Made by a program: the position numbers and the translations under genes. Shown here piece after piece: positions 37,930 to 50,600 of a stretch of 64,000 nt of DNA. The number at the start of each line of letters is the position of its first letter. Position 1 is the first letter of the stretch. The notes beneath the pieces are model-generated. The model was not told the origin of the DNA and did no database searches. It saw only the letters and a list, made by a program, of their open reading frames with translations. This DNA comes from Strigops habroptila. Its lineage: Eukaryota; Chordata; Aves; Psittaciformes; Psittacidae. The stretch lies in contig NC_044278.2 in the NCBI RefSeq assembly GCF_004027225.2, forward strand, positions 98,076,743 to 98,140,742. The letters are read 5' to 3'.

Positions 37930-40900
37930 GTACATATTGATGGCATTCTTAAAAACAAACTAGTTTTTAAGGAGACATTGAAACCTACTCCAGATGCAAA
38001 TTGCTGATCTGAAGTCAAAAATCCCAATTTTGTGGAATCATGGTTTCCAAGGAAACTTAAGGATTCAAGCAACGACTACAGGATAGAGGGAGCTTCTCTT
38101 TTCATCTTAAGAATTTTTTGCTCATTTACTCTTTCCACTTAATATAGACATACTCACATAACAAAAAGTAAACTAAGCAGTTGTAAAATAAAGCACAATA
38201 TGTGTAACATGACACACATTATTAATGATTTGAAACATCTACAGGTTCTAACTGGAAAGAGAATATTTGAAAAGCCCTTAATTTCCTTCATTCTTATTTG
38301 CTAGATTTCTGCACATTATCAGTAGAATTAGCCACAAGTGACTAATAGATAGATGCTTCTGTTACTTCTATTTGATATAAAGGCACTTATTCAAACCCCT
38401 AAATATTTGAATACAAGGATTCTTGCATCATATATTTAAACGAATCCTCTTTAGGAATAATAAAACAAATTGCTTTATCATACAATAAATTCTTGGTGTA
38501 AACACTTAACGCAGCTTTGAGAAAACGACTTTTACAGCATTCTCTCCACTAGAGGTCTCTAGAGAAATGTGAGAAAATTCAGAACAGCTGATACCTTAGA
38601 CTTTTCTTCTTCACACGATTTACATTTTGTGGAAGGTGAAGATCAGCACATGTTCTATTCTTGTTCCACTTCTTTGTATATGTTTCTTCTGCTATGAATA
38701 ATAAAAAATCCTATTACTATAATAATAATTCACATCCATGAGGTGTTTTTAAGTATTTTGTAATTACAGTTTCAACATTTATAATTAGAATTTCAACATC
38801 AGGAAGAATAGTATTGCACAAAGCATTTAGCCAAAGGAAGAAAAAACCTAAGGTACCTACTTGCTGGGGTAGCCACCATTGCTAAATGAAGAACAATTTA
38901 AAATAAATTAAGTAGCAGTAAGCACAAGTGAATAAAGTGTTGATTAATCAGAACAGTTCTTTAGTTGGCAAATTATGAAATGATTAATCTGGTGTGCTGT
39001 TCAACACACCATTATATCACAGGCAAAACAGAGCCTGGCTTCATTGTTTGTTCTTATATCCAGGCTAAACATAAACTTAAATGAGGAATAGGTTTCATGT
39101 AGTTGGACTGTTTTATCTTCTTGATTTTCTTCTTTAATATAATGATGTCACCAGGGTTGCTATAAGGTTTAATGTTGATTATCCTTTAATTTGGTTGATT
39201 AATAGCACTTTATATTTGCATATGTCTTCATTACCAGTTTCCGTGCTGCCCTATTACTTCTACCACCATGTTTGATGTTAAGTTTGACATTTATCAATCC
39301 TTCAGTTCTTTTCTTCTATGTCTCTGAAGTGGAAAAGGAGTTTTATAACATTAATGCATAGAAGCTGGAAGCTGAATGGTCTTATCATCACTATTTGCTC
39401 CTTTTATGTCCAGTTCCTATCATAATCAAAAACCAGTGGAAACAGAGGAGAGCAAGGTATTATTAATAAGAACTACCAGTTCAAGAATTATAGCCTACTA
39501 TATGCAGAAAACAAATGGGGTTCTCTGTGATTTGAGGTTGAATCACTAATCAGAAAGCTGAAAAGATATGGAAATAAGAATACTTGCCCTGCTCAGACTG
39601 CTCTTTCTTTACCTTGTGGATAGCTCTGGAAAAAACAGGAGCTCAGTGCAGGTAGCAGCATTAATTTCTACTCGTTTTTTGATCCTACGTAGTAAGTGTG
39701 GAATGTGAACTGAGTGTAGAAAATGAGCTATGCTGAGAGTTGAAAGACACAGGAGGGAGGCACTCCTGACAATACAGGTTTCTGCATTCTGGGACAGTTT
39801 TGGGACTTTCTGAAGTTTGTCAAGTTACTTTAACAGTGTATCTTCTAATTTTTTTCATCTGTAGACTGAGAACTGCAAATGGTAATCAGCTGAGGCCAAT
39901 TAGCAGCTTGAAATGTCATAGCTATACATTTAAAAGGTGTAGCTTTGTTTCTTGCTGCAAAGACCAGAAAGAGATAAAAAGCTCTGAGAGGAACAGAAGG
40001 AATGCTGCACTGACATTTTCCCAAAAATTGTAATATTAAATCACAGAGTTGACCCATCACCTCCATCAGCTGATCTGGTAGTGAGGGTTTCAGGCATGCA
40101 GTTTTATTGAGCTCACATACAGTGAGTCTAGAGATGCTGGTACTTCCTGGAGCTATCTTGAGTCTTTTGCAGATAGGATGTGTATAGGTCACAGTAGAAA
40201 AGAAGTCCATCTAGTGTTTAACCAGATGTCCCTGCTCTTAACCTTCAAAACTATGAAGTGCTATGGTTATGTAAGGCATGACCTTAACCATAAAATGTCC
40301 ATATACCTATGCCTAGTTACAACCTTTACCTATGATGAGATGTAGGAAATAGTCATTGTCTGCTGCTTTTTACCCCATTTGAGTCTGTTCTATAATGAGA
40401 CAATGGTCCCAGGTGTGTCAGTCCAATACTGCATCAATTTCTAGTTATACACTTCTGGTTCCAGTTAGTCACTTTGGTTTGGAGGAGGAAACTTCAGCAA
40501 AGTACTGCCATTAGAACTCACCTTACTTTTATAAAGATCTGAAATCATCTATAGACTATACCTTGAAATTGTATTCATATGCAAACACTTCTATGTAAAT
40601 GGCAGAATTTTTCCCTTTACATGAAAATTACAAACTCCTGGATTGCAGTCCAAGCACCAACTGTTGCTGTAGACTTATGACTGTCAGTTCACTGTGGGCA
40701 TGAGCCAGTCACTTTACCCTTCTGCCTCGGTTCCCTCATTTACATCTTGGACTTAGATTTTCCATTTACGTCACAAGAGGCTCCCAAGGACTAACTAGTA
40801 AGTATAGAATAGTACATATTCAAATTTTCAGATACTCAGTGATTTTTATGTGATTACATAAAGCTCTGAATAAGTGTTATGTAATAACAACTGTTATTAG

Positions 40901-41400
40901 AATTAAAGTGAATCTTTAAGCTAATGCTGCATTTGATTATGTAACTACTTCACAATGAGAATGTGTGTTAATACAGCTTTTTTCCTCAAGACAAAAATGC
41001 TATTCCAGGTTATTAACAGCAGCATTGTTTGGAACTTTCACTAGCTTCACTAGTTAAACAGCTTATAGCTGATAGCTGTGAGGACATGGAAAGCAAAGCA
41101 GTGGAGTTCTTATGGGAAGAGACAACATCTTGTTCTGGGTTTGAACAAAACCACACGTGATGATCATGACTTCTGAATGCTTCAGTGCTATAAATACAAA
41201 AACATAAGTCAAAGTCTAAACTTCTCAAGCTTTCTCTGCTGTTGTCTCAGCAGAATAAAATGCTACGCCTTCTGTAATAAGGAAGAAATTAGACGACCAG
41301 GGATTAAAAAAATGTTTTGTATGTTAATGTATGGTACTAATTTAGGTTACTGAATCTGGCAGCAAAAGCTGCTATTCTAAGGAGGGTGGTACGAAGTTTC
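37930..41400. other. POSTN upstream region, nothing coding recognised
   Basis: AT-rich sequence with no recognised transposon and no convincing coding exon. Distal POSTN enhancers could lie here, but nothing in the raw sequence lets me place them. Confidence 0.4.
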
Positions 41401-41407
41401 AGGTTAT

Positions 41408-41515
41408 CATGTGGATCCCTCCCACCACCTTCCAACATGTATATAAGTTGTCAGCTCTCCAGACCCTTTGCTGATTCTCTCTTCCAGACTTGCCAGAAGC
41501 AACAGAGGACTAAAG
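41408..41515 (+). promoter_or_regulatory. POSTN: POSTN core promoter and 5' UTR
   Basis: A TATA box, TATATAAG, lies at 41440-41447, and an E-box, CATGTG, at 41408-41413, about 27 bp upstream of it. A start about 30 bp below the TATA box would fall near 41470, leaving a 5' UTR of roughly 45 nt before the ATG at 41516. Periostin is known to be driven by the bHLH factor Twist1, so the E-box is a reasonable candidate site; its use here is inferred. Confidence 0.7.
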
Positions 41516-41637
41516 ATGAAGATCTTTTTCTTATTCACCTTTTCCACTTTTTTGTTTTCTGCTTTTGAACAAGCAGCTGCTTCTGCTCACTATGACAAGA
41601 TTTTAACTCATAGTCGAATAAGGGCACGCGACCAAGG
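41516..41637 (+). CDS. POSTN: POSTN coding exon 1: signal peptide and mature N-terminus
   Basis: Encodes residues 1-40 plus two bases of codon 41. The hydrophobic core [14 protein letters not shown] is a signal peptide; the conserved mature start [12 protein letters not shown] follows. Donor GG|GTAAGT. Confidence 0.97.
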
Positions 41638-44600
41638 GTAAGTAACTGGGTTTTATTTCTATTTTAAAAGGGATCTTGTTAATATTTACTCTCCCCTTCC
41701 TTCTCATATTGTATTAAATGTAATTTTTTTTTTATTAAATGTAATTTGTATTAATGGATTTTTACTATCAATCAAGTAGAACTTTCTCAGTTAATTTTTA
41801 CAGGAATTGTTCTTAAATAAAAAGCTTTCTGGCGAGTTTCAGAAGGAGACAGAATATTGTTAAACTTCATAAAATATGGAAAAATCTAAAATCAACACTT
41901 CTCAATGAATAAAATACATGCATTTTAGAATCACTAAAATAAATTACAGTTCACTATTAACGTAATGGGACACCAGATATATTTAATATATATTTTTAAA
42001 TGTTTGAATAGAGTTGGCACCTATCCCACAGTATTTGCTCTCTTTATTCCATTCTAATGAAAACCATGAACTCTATTTAAATGCCTTATAACATGGGAAT
42101 ATATACTGCGAGTCCTTTGTAAAACTTCTGCTCCCACTAGAGCAATGCAGCAAGCTGCTCAGCAGGATATGCAAAGGACAATGCTCCCAAGCTAGGCTGC
42201 TTAGAAACATGGAAATAATTTGAACAGCTGGTGTTAGGGAGACACATGTGTCTAAACATATTTTCCTGCAGTCTTCTTAAGTAAAAAACATTCTGTGAAT
42301 AAGAATTTTTTGCCATCCTGTCTTCCTTTGTTGAATTCCCTCAGCCTGCTAAACTCACTCACTCGCTCTAAGCTTTTCAAATAAAAAATTTCACCGGCTT
42401 CCCACTGAAGTAAAATATATGTTCTAACTTTTCAGCTGACTTTTTTTTATTAGTGGCAAAATGCCTTTGCTCCATGGAATTTGCCCTTAAGAAATTCCTT
42501 TTCTGTACACTACATGCTAAGGTACAAGTATTCCTCATTTGAAAACTGTGACTCCTTTTATTTACATGCCAATTTACCCTTTGCTCCCCAGTAATTCCCA
42601 GAATATTTACTTAGGTGCCTGTGGTACTCTAAATGGTTGGTAATCAAAATAGCTGATTGATTTACAGAAGACAAGGTTTCCTTCTACATAAAGAACAAGG
42701 CACTTTTCTTCCCCATCTCCCCATGACCTTCAGCTGCACGGATGTGTGCAAGACAAAAACTTTAATGGAAAAAGCCTGATAGTATTCACAACTCCATCCC
42801 TGGTGGCTGGTAATTAATTCACTTTGCAGGGGGAAGGGAGTAATGTAAGGCACATTGAGACTTGTCTAGGCACAGCTGGTGATCACTACCCATCAGAGAC
42901 AGAGGGTCAAACCATAATGGAGGGGAATATTCTGTCTCTGCTGGGAGGGTGGGCTTGCCAACGAAACCCAGCTGGGAAGTCCCAGGGGCTTGCATTGTGG
43001 TGGCTTGAAAACACACCTGCCCTGGGAACCAAAGTCAGATGTTAATTTTTTTACTCTTGCTCAACAGAAACAGTATTTGCCACATTTTACATAGAACTTT
43101 TCCAAAGATGTACGAAACTTCTTTTTAAAATGTTTCTCACTCCCACCCATAGCCCCAATGTCTGTGCCCTTCAGCAAGTTATGGGAACAAAAAAGAAATA
43201 CTTCAGCACTTGCAGAAACTGGTACCAGGGAGCCATCTGTGGAAAGAAAGCGTAAGTATGCTGTGTTTCAAAACTATTCCCCATTCACTGAAATGATATC
43301 ATGTATGGTAAGGAAACTCTCATATTCTCCAAGACCAACTGTTTCATGCAGATACGGGAAGAATTTGTTTCATAATTTTACTGGGTTAAAGCTTCTCTTT
43401 AGCTGTTTCTAAAACCACCTGGATAACTGATCCAATGATTATTGCCAAAATATCACAAAAAGAGTGGAAAGTCTGGAAATGACAGCATAGTATATAGTCT
43501 TTTTTAAGTTTAAGAGGCTTTAGAGAATTAGATTCAGCTAATACTTCTGAGTTAAGTATTCATAGCTCTGTTTTAAACACAGATATGCAGTTAAGTGACT
43601 TACCCAAAACCACAGAGGGACCTAATAGGCCAGTTGTGACAAGACCTCGGCACTACCCAGCAGAGCCATGTGCTCAGATCACCTCTCTCTACAAACAAAA
43701 AAACCAAATCAAAATATGTTTGTGGATTCAGGTTAAATCTGGGTGAGTCTGACATTCTTTTGGAATTTGTATGTGTCTTTAAATTATTATGCCTTCTCAG
43801 AATGCAAGTCATTGCCTTCTCTGTGACAAAATGTCAAAGTCACTACTACTTTGTCAGCCATAGAGCAGCTTCAGAGTGTGAACACATACAAACCCCCCAG
43901 TCCTGAGCTTGGTCTGCCTCACTTGTCTCACTTAGAATTTAAGTAATTTAACAGTGGTTGACTTTGTTTATCCAATACACTAAACAAATGTTTTTCTTGT
44001 GTACTGCATTTTCTCTTGATGTTATGCAATTACTTGGATAAATTTCTCAGCAGTTCTCACAGGAAATATTTTTTATTTTTCCATTATTCTCTTACAGAGT
44101 CCAAATAGGTCTGGGGTGACATTTTCAGAAAGGCTTAAGTGAACAGGGGTCAAGGCTTCAATTGCAACTGCCTTAGACTATTAGGAGTCTCTTAGCAAAA
44201 GCCTATAAAACTCTTCCAAATTCCCAAGTAATATTGAAGTACGCAATTTGAATAGCAACTGAGAGATTGTATGCCTTAAGACATGGAGATGTTAAGTTGT
44301 ATTGATATATGGTGCAAATTATATGTATGAGGAACTTCATTTAAAGTAAGATTTATATTTAAAACTTTCCTAATGAACATCAGCCACTGTTTTAGCTGTT
44401 AATGTAACATGGAATAGAGATTTTTTTGTTTCTGTGCCAAAGGTTTCCTTAAGTGTGGTTAATATGGAAGAGAAATACCCAAAGTGTCAGCAAAATAAGC
44501 CAGTCAAGGATGACTCCCTTTGTAAACAAGCTCTTAAATTGTCTTGAGAATAATTTTGGATCAACAGAAAGGAGAATGTGATCAAGAAGTAACTGATAAT

Positions 44601-47600
44601 TTGCAATTAGTTAGTCATATTTTTGTTCTCTTGATTGTCAAAGTCATGAGTAAATAGGACCCACATTTTTGAGTCCATTCTTCAAGTTTTTAAAAGTGTT
44701 TCTAAAATACAGAAAAAATTATAAATTCAGGGGGAGGGAGGGAAGAGATATATTTGGATTTAAACAATTACATATAGCTTACATTGAATCCAAGTGAGCT
44801 TTTACAAACAGAAAGTTTTTTAAGTAAAAAGTGCAACTACAAGACTTTTAAAACCTGTATGAAATTCATTGAATAGTTCTTTACAGAAAGTCAAAGAATT
44901 CTATGTTGACAAAGAATTAGATCCAGACACAATCTAGGCGAGTGCTAGGGAATGGGGTGGCACAAAAAATTATGCAGAGTGTGCTTGGATCACTAGCAGT
45001 GCTGATATGGCTACAGTCTCTCATGCTCTCCAGTGCATCTACATATGTGGCACTTTCTTTAAAAAAAGGGTGTAACTTTTTGTCCCCTTTTCATCGCCTG
45101 TTTTCCCTTTGTTTTCCCTTTGTTTTCCCTTTGTTTTCCCTTTGTTTTCCCTTTGTTTTCCCTTTGTTTTCCCTTTGTTTTCCCTTTGTTTTCCCTTTCT
45201 TCTTTCCTCCCCCTTTCTTTTCTTTCCCCCCCCCCCCCCCCCCCCCCCCCCCAAAGCAAGCTTTATGGTTTGCTTCCATTTTTTTGGCTAGTTCAGATGT
45301 GCTGGCTGAAAAACAATTATATTCATAGTTCTTCTGGAGCACGACCCCTATACTTAATAATGTAAAACTGATTAAGACTCACAAATTATTATTTATGTGA
45401 GAAAAATGCCTCCAGTATTGATTTCTGCTCTGTAATCTGTAAAATCAGATTAAATCAGATTAAAATCCAATTTAAATCATTGTAAACTGTAAGATCAGAT
45501 GTGTAAATCAGATAGTAGTCAGGCAAGGACCACAAATGGGCTTGGATTGTGGTTTCTGTTGAGTGTCAGAGGCTTTGCATTTTTTGAGTTTCCTGAAAGA
45601 TACTACATGTCATAACCCAGTGTTGGAAAGGATCCATAGGAAAAAGACTGAGGGAGGATACAGTAGGAAGAAGCTTTCTTCTGTTTTCTTACTGAGAAAG
45701 TGTTTTCAGTGCTCTGACAGCATACCAGAAATTAATGGAACTGACTTGTACTTCCGATACAGTGAGATACTGATTCCAATACACAGTGTTGCCTTTCAAA
45801 CATTGCCATGGCTTTGAAGTTTTAATGCTAAAGTCTAGACACACGGATGATACCATGGCACCACCAAAGCCAAGGAAAAGACCTGACATTCATGGGCCAA
45901 GCTGTCACCCTAAGCTTTCTGCTATTGTAAACTTTATTGGTTACTAATTACTTACTTAAAGAGGTGGAAGACAGTAACAGCAGTAAGTTACAGTAGATGT
46001 AGAGCAAATCATAATGAACATCTTACCCAGAGAAGAAATCTGATTATTCTAAATCCCCAGAAGTTTTTCTGGAACATAATTGACTGTCTGGAATTCTAAC
46101 TAGTCTCTCCCATTTTTATTTTGGCCTTGATTTTATAAGCAAATCCAGACAGGTTAAAACTAATTTTTCATAGAAATTGCAAATTTATGTGCATTTGATG
46201 ATGGTAATAATGATCAATTTCCAATCAAAATAGACTCTGGGTTCATTTGCCCAACTCTACCTTCAATTTTTTCAGGACCCATAGGTTTATAGTTTTTTTC
46301 AGAATCTTTCTTCTCCTCCAAGTGGCATTATAATACTGACTTCCCTTTTCCTTCAGTGACCATGCTGCAAGTCATCCAAAACACTTCACCTTTAGAGTGA
46401 AGTCTGCCATACCACTGACTTCTTTGGCACTACATATTATTCCGCTGCAGACGATTGAGAAGAAGGGTATTTCCTGAAAATGACTTAGACTGAAACTTGG
46501 ATATTCTTGAAGTCAATATTGGAAAACAACCTACTCCTGTGGTTTTATTCCTAGATAGATGTCATGTCTTCCCATGAGAGAAAATATGGTCTCAGTACAA
46601 ATCTGTCACAGAATTCATGACTTTGCTGAGCTTCAGAAGTAAAATGAGTTATGCAGTGATAGATACCTTCATGTGTGAGGAAAAATTGATGCAATAGGCA
46701 GTTTGGACTCATTGAACTAAAGCCAGGTGATGACTTTGTTCTCTTCGCTGACTAGTATTTAGAGGAATGTAAACTGTAAATAATTTTGCAGAGCCTATAT
46801 AAGGCCCTAAGCAAGAAGCCTTCTATGGTCTACCAGAGGAAGACTGAGCGGTGGGACTCAGCAGATTTGGGCATGTGAGTCTACACAAAACTACACTCGT
46901 ACAAGCATGCACAGGGGCAAGGCTAGAGGGGGAAAACCGTGCGTATGACAGTAACACAAGAGGGATAGGGACCTGTTGGAGCGTGTCCAGAGGAGGGCCA
47001 TGAAGATGGTCAGAGGACTGGAGCAACTTTCTATGAAGACAGGCTGAGAGAGTTGAGCTTGTTTAGCCTGAAGCAACTTCCAGTATCTGAAGAGGGCCTA
47101 CAAGAATTCTGGAAAGGGACATTTTACAAGGGCATGTAGTGACAGTTCAAGGGGGAATGGCTTTAAGCTGACAGAGGGGAGATTTAGGTTAGACATTAGG
47201 AAGAAATTCTTTACGGTTGTGAGACACTGGCACAGGTTGCCCAGAGAAATTGTGGCCGCCGCATCCCTGGAAGTGCTTAAGGCCAGGCTGGATGGGGCTT
47301 TGAGCAACGTGGTCTAGTGGAAGGTGTCCCTGCCCATGGCAGGCAGTTGGAACTAGATGATCTTTAAGGTCCCCTTCAACACTAACCATTCTATGAGTCT
47401 ATGATTCTAAGTTCAGTTATAGAACTCCTGAGGGGGTTTTTGTGACTGTAATAGAGCATCTCTTATAACTTAGTCTTAGCTGTCAATGGAAGTTTTATAC
47501 TCTCTGTATCCAAAACAGAAATGCAGACATGACTAAAGAGGTTACTATAATAAGAATGCTAATGCAAAGTACAATGGCTCTTCTCATGTTAATATCTCCA

Positions 47601-50600
47601 TGTTACAAAGTCCTCCTTAACTTGCATATGTGATCTATAAAATGTTAATTTAAGAATGCTTTTATTATTTACACTTCCTATCCAATGCTGTAGATTAGAT
47701 CCAATTGGGATGCTAAAATCATAGTTGATTGGACCAAAAGTCTTTCCACTGTTTCTCTGCAGTATTTTTTCTCTACGCCAGCAAAGAGCAGAAACAGACG
47801 AGTAAAAGAGCTGATCTGGATAAACTGAAAACTGGCTCTGGTAGCCAAGAATAACAAGGATTTAATGTTGATCTCCCCCTTTTTCCTTTGGAATACACTC
47901 CTTTGGCTGAGATCAGAACAAATTTGCATTGAAAAAAACCCTAACAAACAAACAAACAAGCCCACCTCCAAAAAGAAAAAACAAAACCTCCAAAGTCTCA
48001 AGAATGCAGCATTGTTTGTTATCTGAGTAAGTGCTTTCTTCACTTGGGCACCATCTTATATTGAACTAGTAGGGAGATAGAGATGAATACAACTTATGGT
48101 GTAGGATGGTACTTCCCCTGTGTACTGTGTCACATGAGTGGTACTGAGGAACTGCATCCTGTACTGAGTTTTATCTGGTTTTAACCTTATTGTGACATCC
48201 TCTGTACAAAACTCTTTTCTCCCATTACATATTCCTCATTACATTTTGAGCACAGCTGATATATGGACAGTAGTTAACTGTAAGGGAACAGCAACACTGG
48301 AAGTAAAAGCTTACAGTAACCCTTAATGACTGAAAAAAATCCTGGGCTGTACATAACAAATTACATCGTAAAAAAGTCACTGATCTTGTAATGCTTGGCT
48401 GAAGAAGCATTTTCTTTCTTAACTATGTTCTTCAGCCAATTTTCTGCCTTTCATTAATTGTGTCATTGTTGGATATGGTAAGAAGACTAAACTTGCCATG
48501 TCTCATTGTATGCTGATAACTCAGTTTCCTCTTTCCTTTTCCAAAAGCTAATTAAAACTGCAAACTGCAATCTTTCATAGCTATTCATGGGGTGGTGGGG
48601 AAAGATTTTCTGTTCCATGGAAGGAAACATTATTTTCTCATGACAAAGCAGTTCACACAGTTGGGAGAACATTATGACTCCTATCCTACTACACAGTTTT
48701 CTATAATCGGTTGTTCAGGGTTTTTTATTAGCTTCTGGAAGGGATGCAACTAGAAGCAAAAATATGAAGTTAATTTCCTTACTAGTTAGAAAACCTTTAG
48801 CCGAAATTGTATGCTATTCTTGCATTCCCAAGAAAAAAAAAACATTCAGTGAATTGTTTTAAAGAAAAATATGTATTAAAAAGAACTATACAAATACTTT
48901 AAATATATGGTTTCTCAGTTGAAAAGATGCACGTGGAATGACAGACTGTTTTTAAAAAAAATTCTTTAATCTTTACCAGCTCTTTCACATTGCTGGCAAT
49001 TACAGAATTCTACTCCTCACTTTTAAAATCATGCTTTGTAATACTATTGGTCTTCCAGTCTGCTTTCATTTTTTAATCTCTTCAAGGAGTTTTGATGTTG
49101 AGGGTCTTAAGATCAACTTTTCCTTTGAATAAGCTGTTCATTTGAATGTGCTTGTGGTTAATGTTTTGTCAGCTTCAGTCTGTGAAAAAATGAGAGAAGT
49201 GTACTCAGCTGCCACCAAAGTGTCTACAAATATAAAGCTGGAATGTAGTGGTAAAGACTCAGCAAAATTTTCCAGGAGTTAGTATTCAGAACTCTATCAC
49301 TGCCAACGTCAGCCAGACCTATAAAAATATATATATTATGCAAAACTGTGATGAGAATTTTTCTTTGTCATTTACAGTGTACCATGATTTGAAGGTAATA
49401 TCTGAAGTCTATTGTCTTAAAATTTATGTTTTAAACTTTCATAAGATTGTATAATTTGTCAACATTCCCTCTCTAAAGGAGCCAAAATCAACACTGTGAT
49501 AACTTTTGTGAATTTGCACTTTTGTGTAAAGAAAAGAAATTGTCAAGCAGATGTATGGTAGTAAAGCTTTTATTTCAGTCAGCTTAATTAAAAAGACCTT
49601 ATATCTTACAGGAGCATCAATAGTAAACTGACTGTTACAGTATAGAATTGTCATTTAGCCCTAGTTTGCTCTTATATGCAGCTTATACATATTCAAGAAT
49701 AAGAATATTTTGTTTACATATATATTATATTTATATAATATTTACGTAAATGTTTACATAAATATATATGAATATATAAAAATATATAATACATATTTAT
49801 GTAAACATATATGTTTACATAGTATATCATATATAATATATTTAATATATTTTATATATAATATATATAATATAATATACAATAAATATAGTATATTTAT
49901 ATACATAAATATATTATATATTCCTGATCTCAGGAATTGCTAAATTCTGTGTATGCTGTGTTGGTATACTCCTTTAGCTCTGTTTTTGATTTCTTGTTGT
50001 CTGGTTTTCATCCTCACTATAATTTACCAGTGAACTTTCCCTTATGTCCATCCATCCAGTCCCTAGTGACTTCCTTCTCTGTAGCTTGCTTTACGTCTGT
50101 TCTTAATTAGTTCTCTGCCTCATTCCTGAGCTTCTTCAGTCTTCCTTGAAAAACTGAGGCTCTATCATCCCACTTTCTATGACCATACAATGCATAGGAC
50201 TTTCTTCTAAATACTTGTTGGTTCCTATAGCCAGTATGTACATGGCCTCATGTAGATTTGTCATTTTAATTTCTGTTCTGTTCATTTGTTTTCTTTTTCC
50301 TTTACAACCCTGATGCCACCAATTTCTGTCAATGTCTTCACTTTATTTTTCCCTTTCTTCAATCCCATCTAATCTTTTCAAAACAGACCAGTTCAATTAA
50401 TTTTCTTCAGCTGCTGTTCTAGTCGCTTCACCTTTTAATAACTCTATACAAGTTCAACATCCCCTCCCATTTTCCTTCCTAGCACTTAAACTTAATGGTG
50501 GCAGTTGTTCAGTAAGTTCTCAAGCCTTACATTTATTAAAATACAACCAATTTGTAGTCTATACAGAAAAGGTTAAATGATAAAAAGGGATGAAGAACTG

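Noticed and set aside
1..41400. Exons of TRPC4, the expected upstream neighbour
   Set aside because: Looked for in the listed frames and not found; the gene probably ends left of the window.
43158..43412. 84-codon open frame starting in POSTN exon 2
   Set aside because: It reads exon 2 in another frame and runs on into the intron; the true exon frame and boundaries are fixed by homology and splice phase.
45039..45342. Several overlapping open frames on both strands (Lys/Glu-rich, Phe/Pro-rich)
   Set aside because: They translate the 11-bp minisatellite and C run in different frames; no start context or homology.
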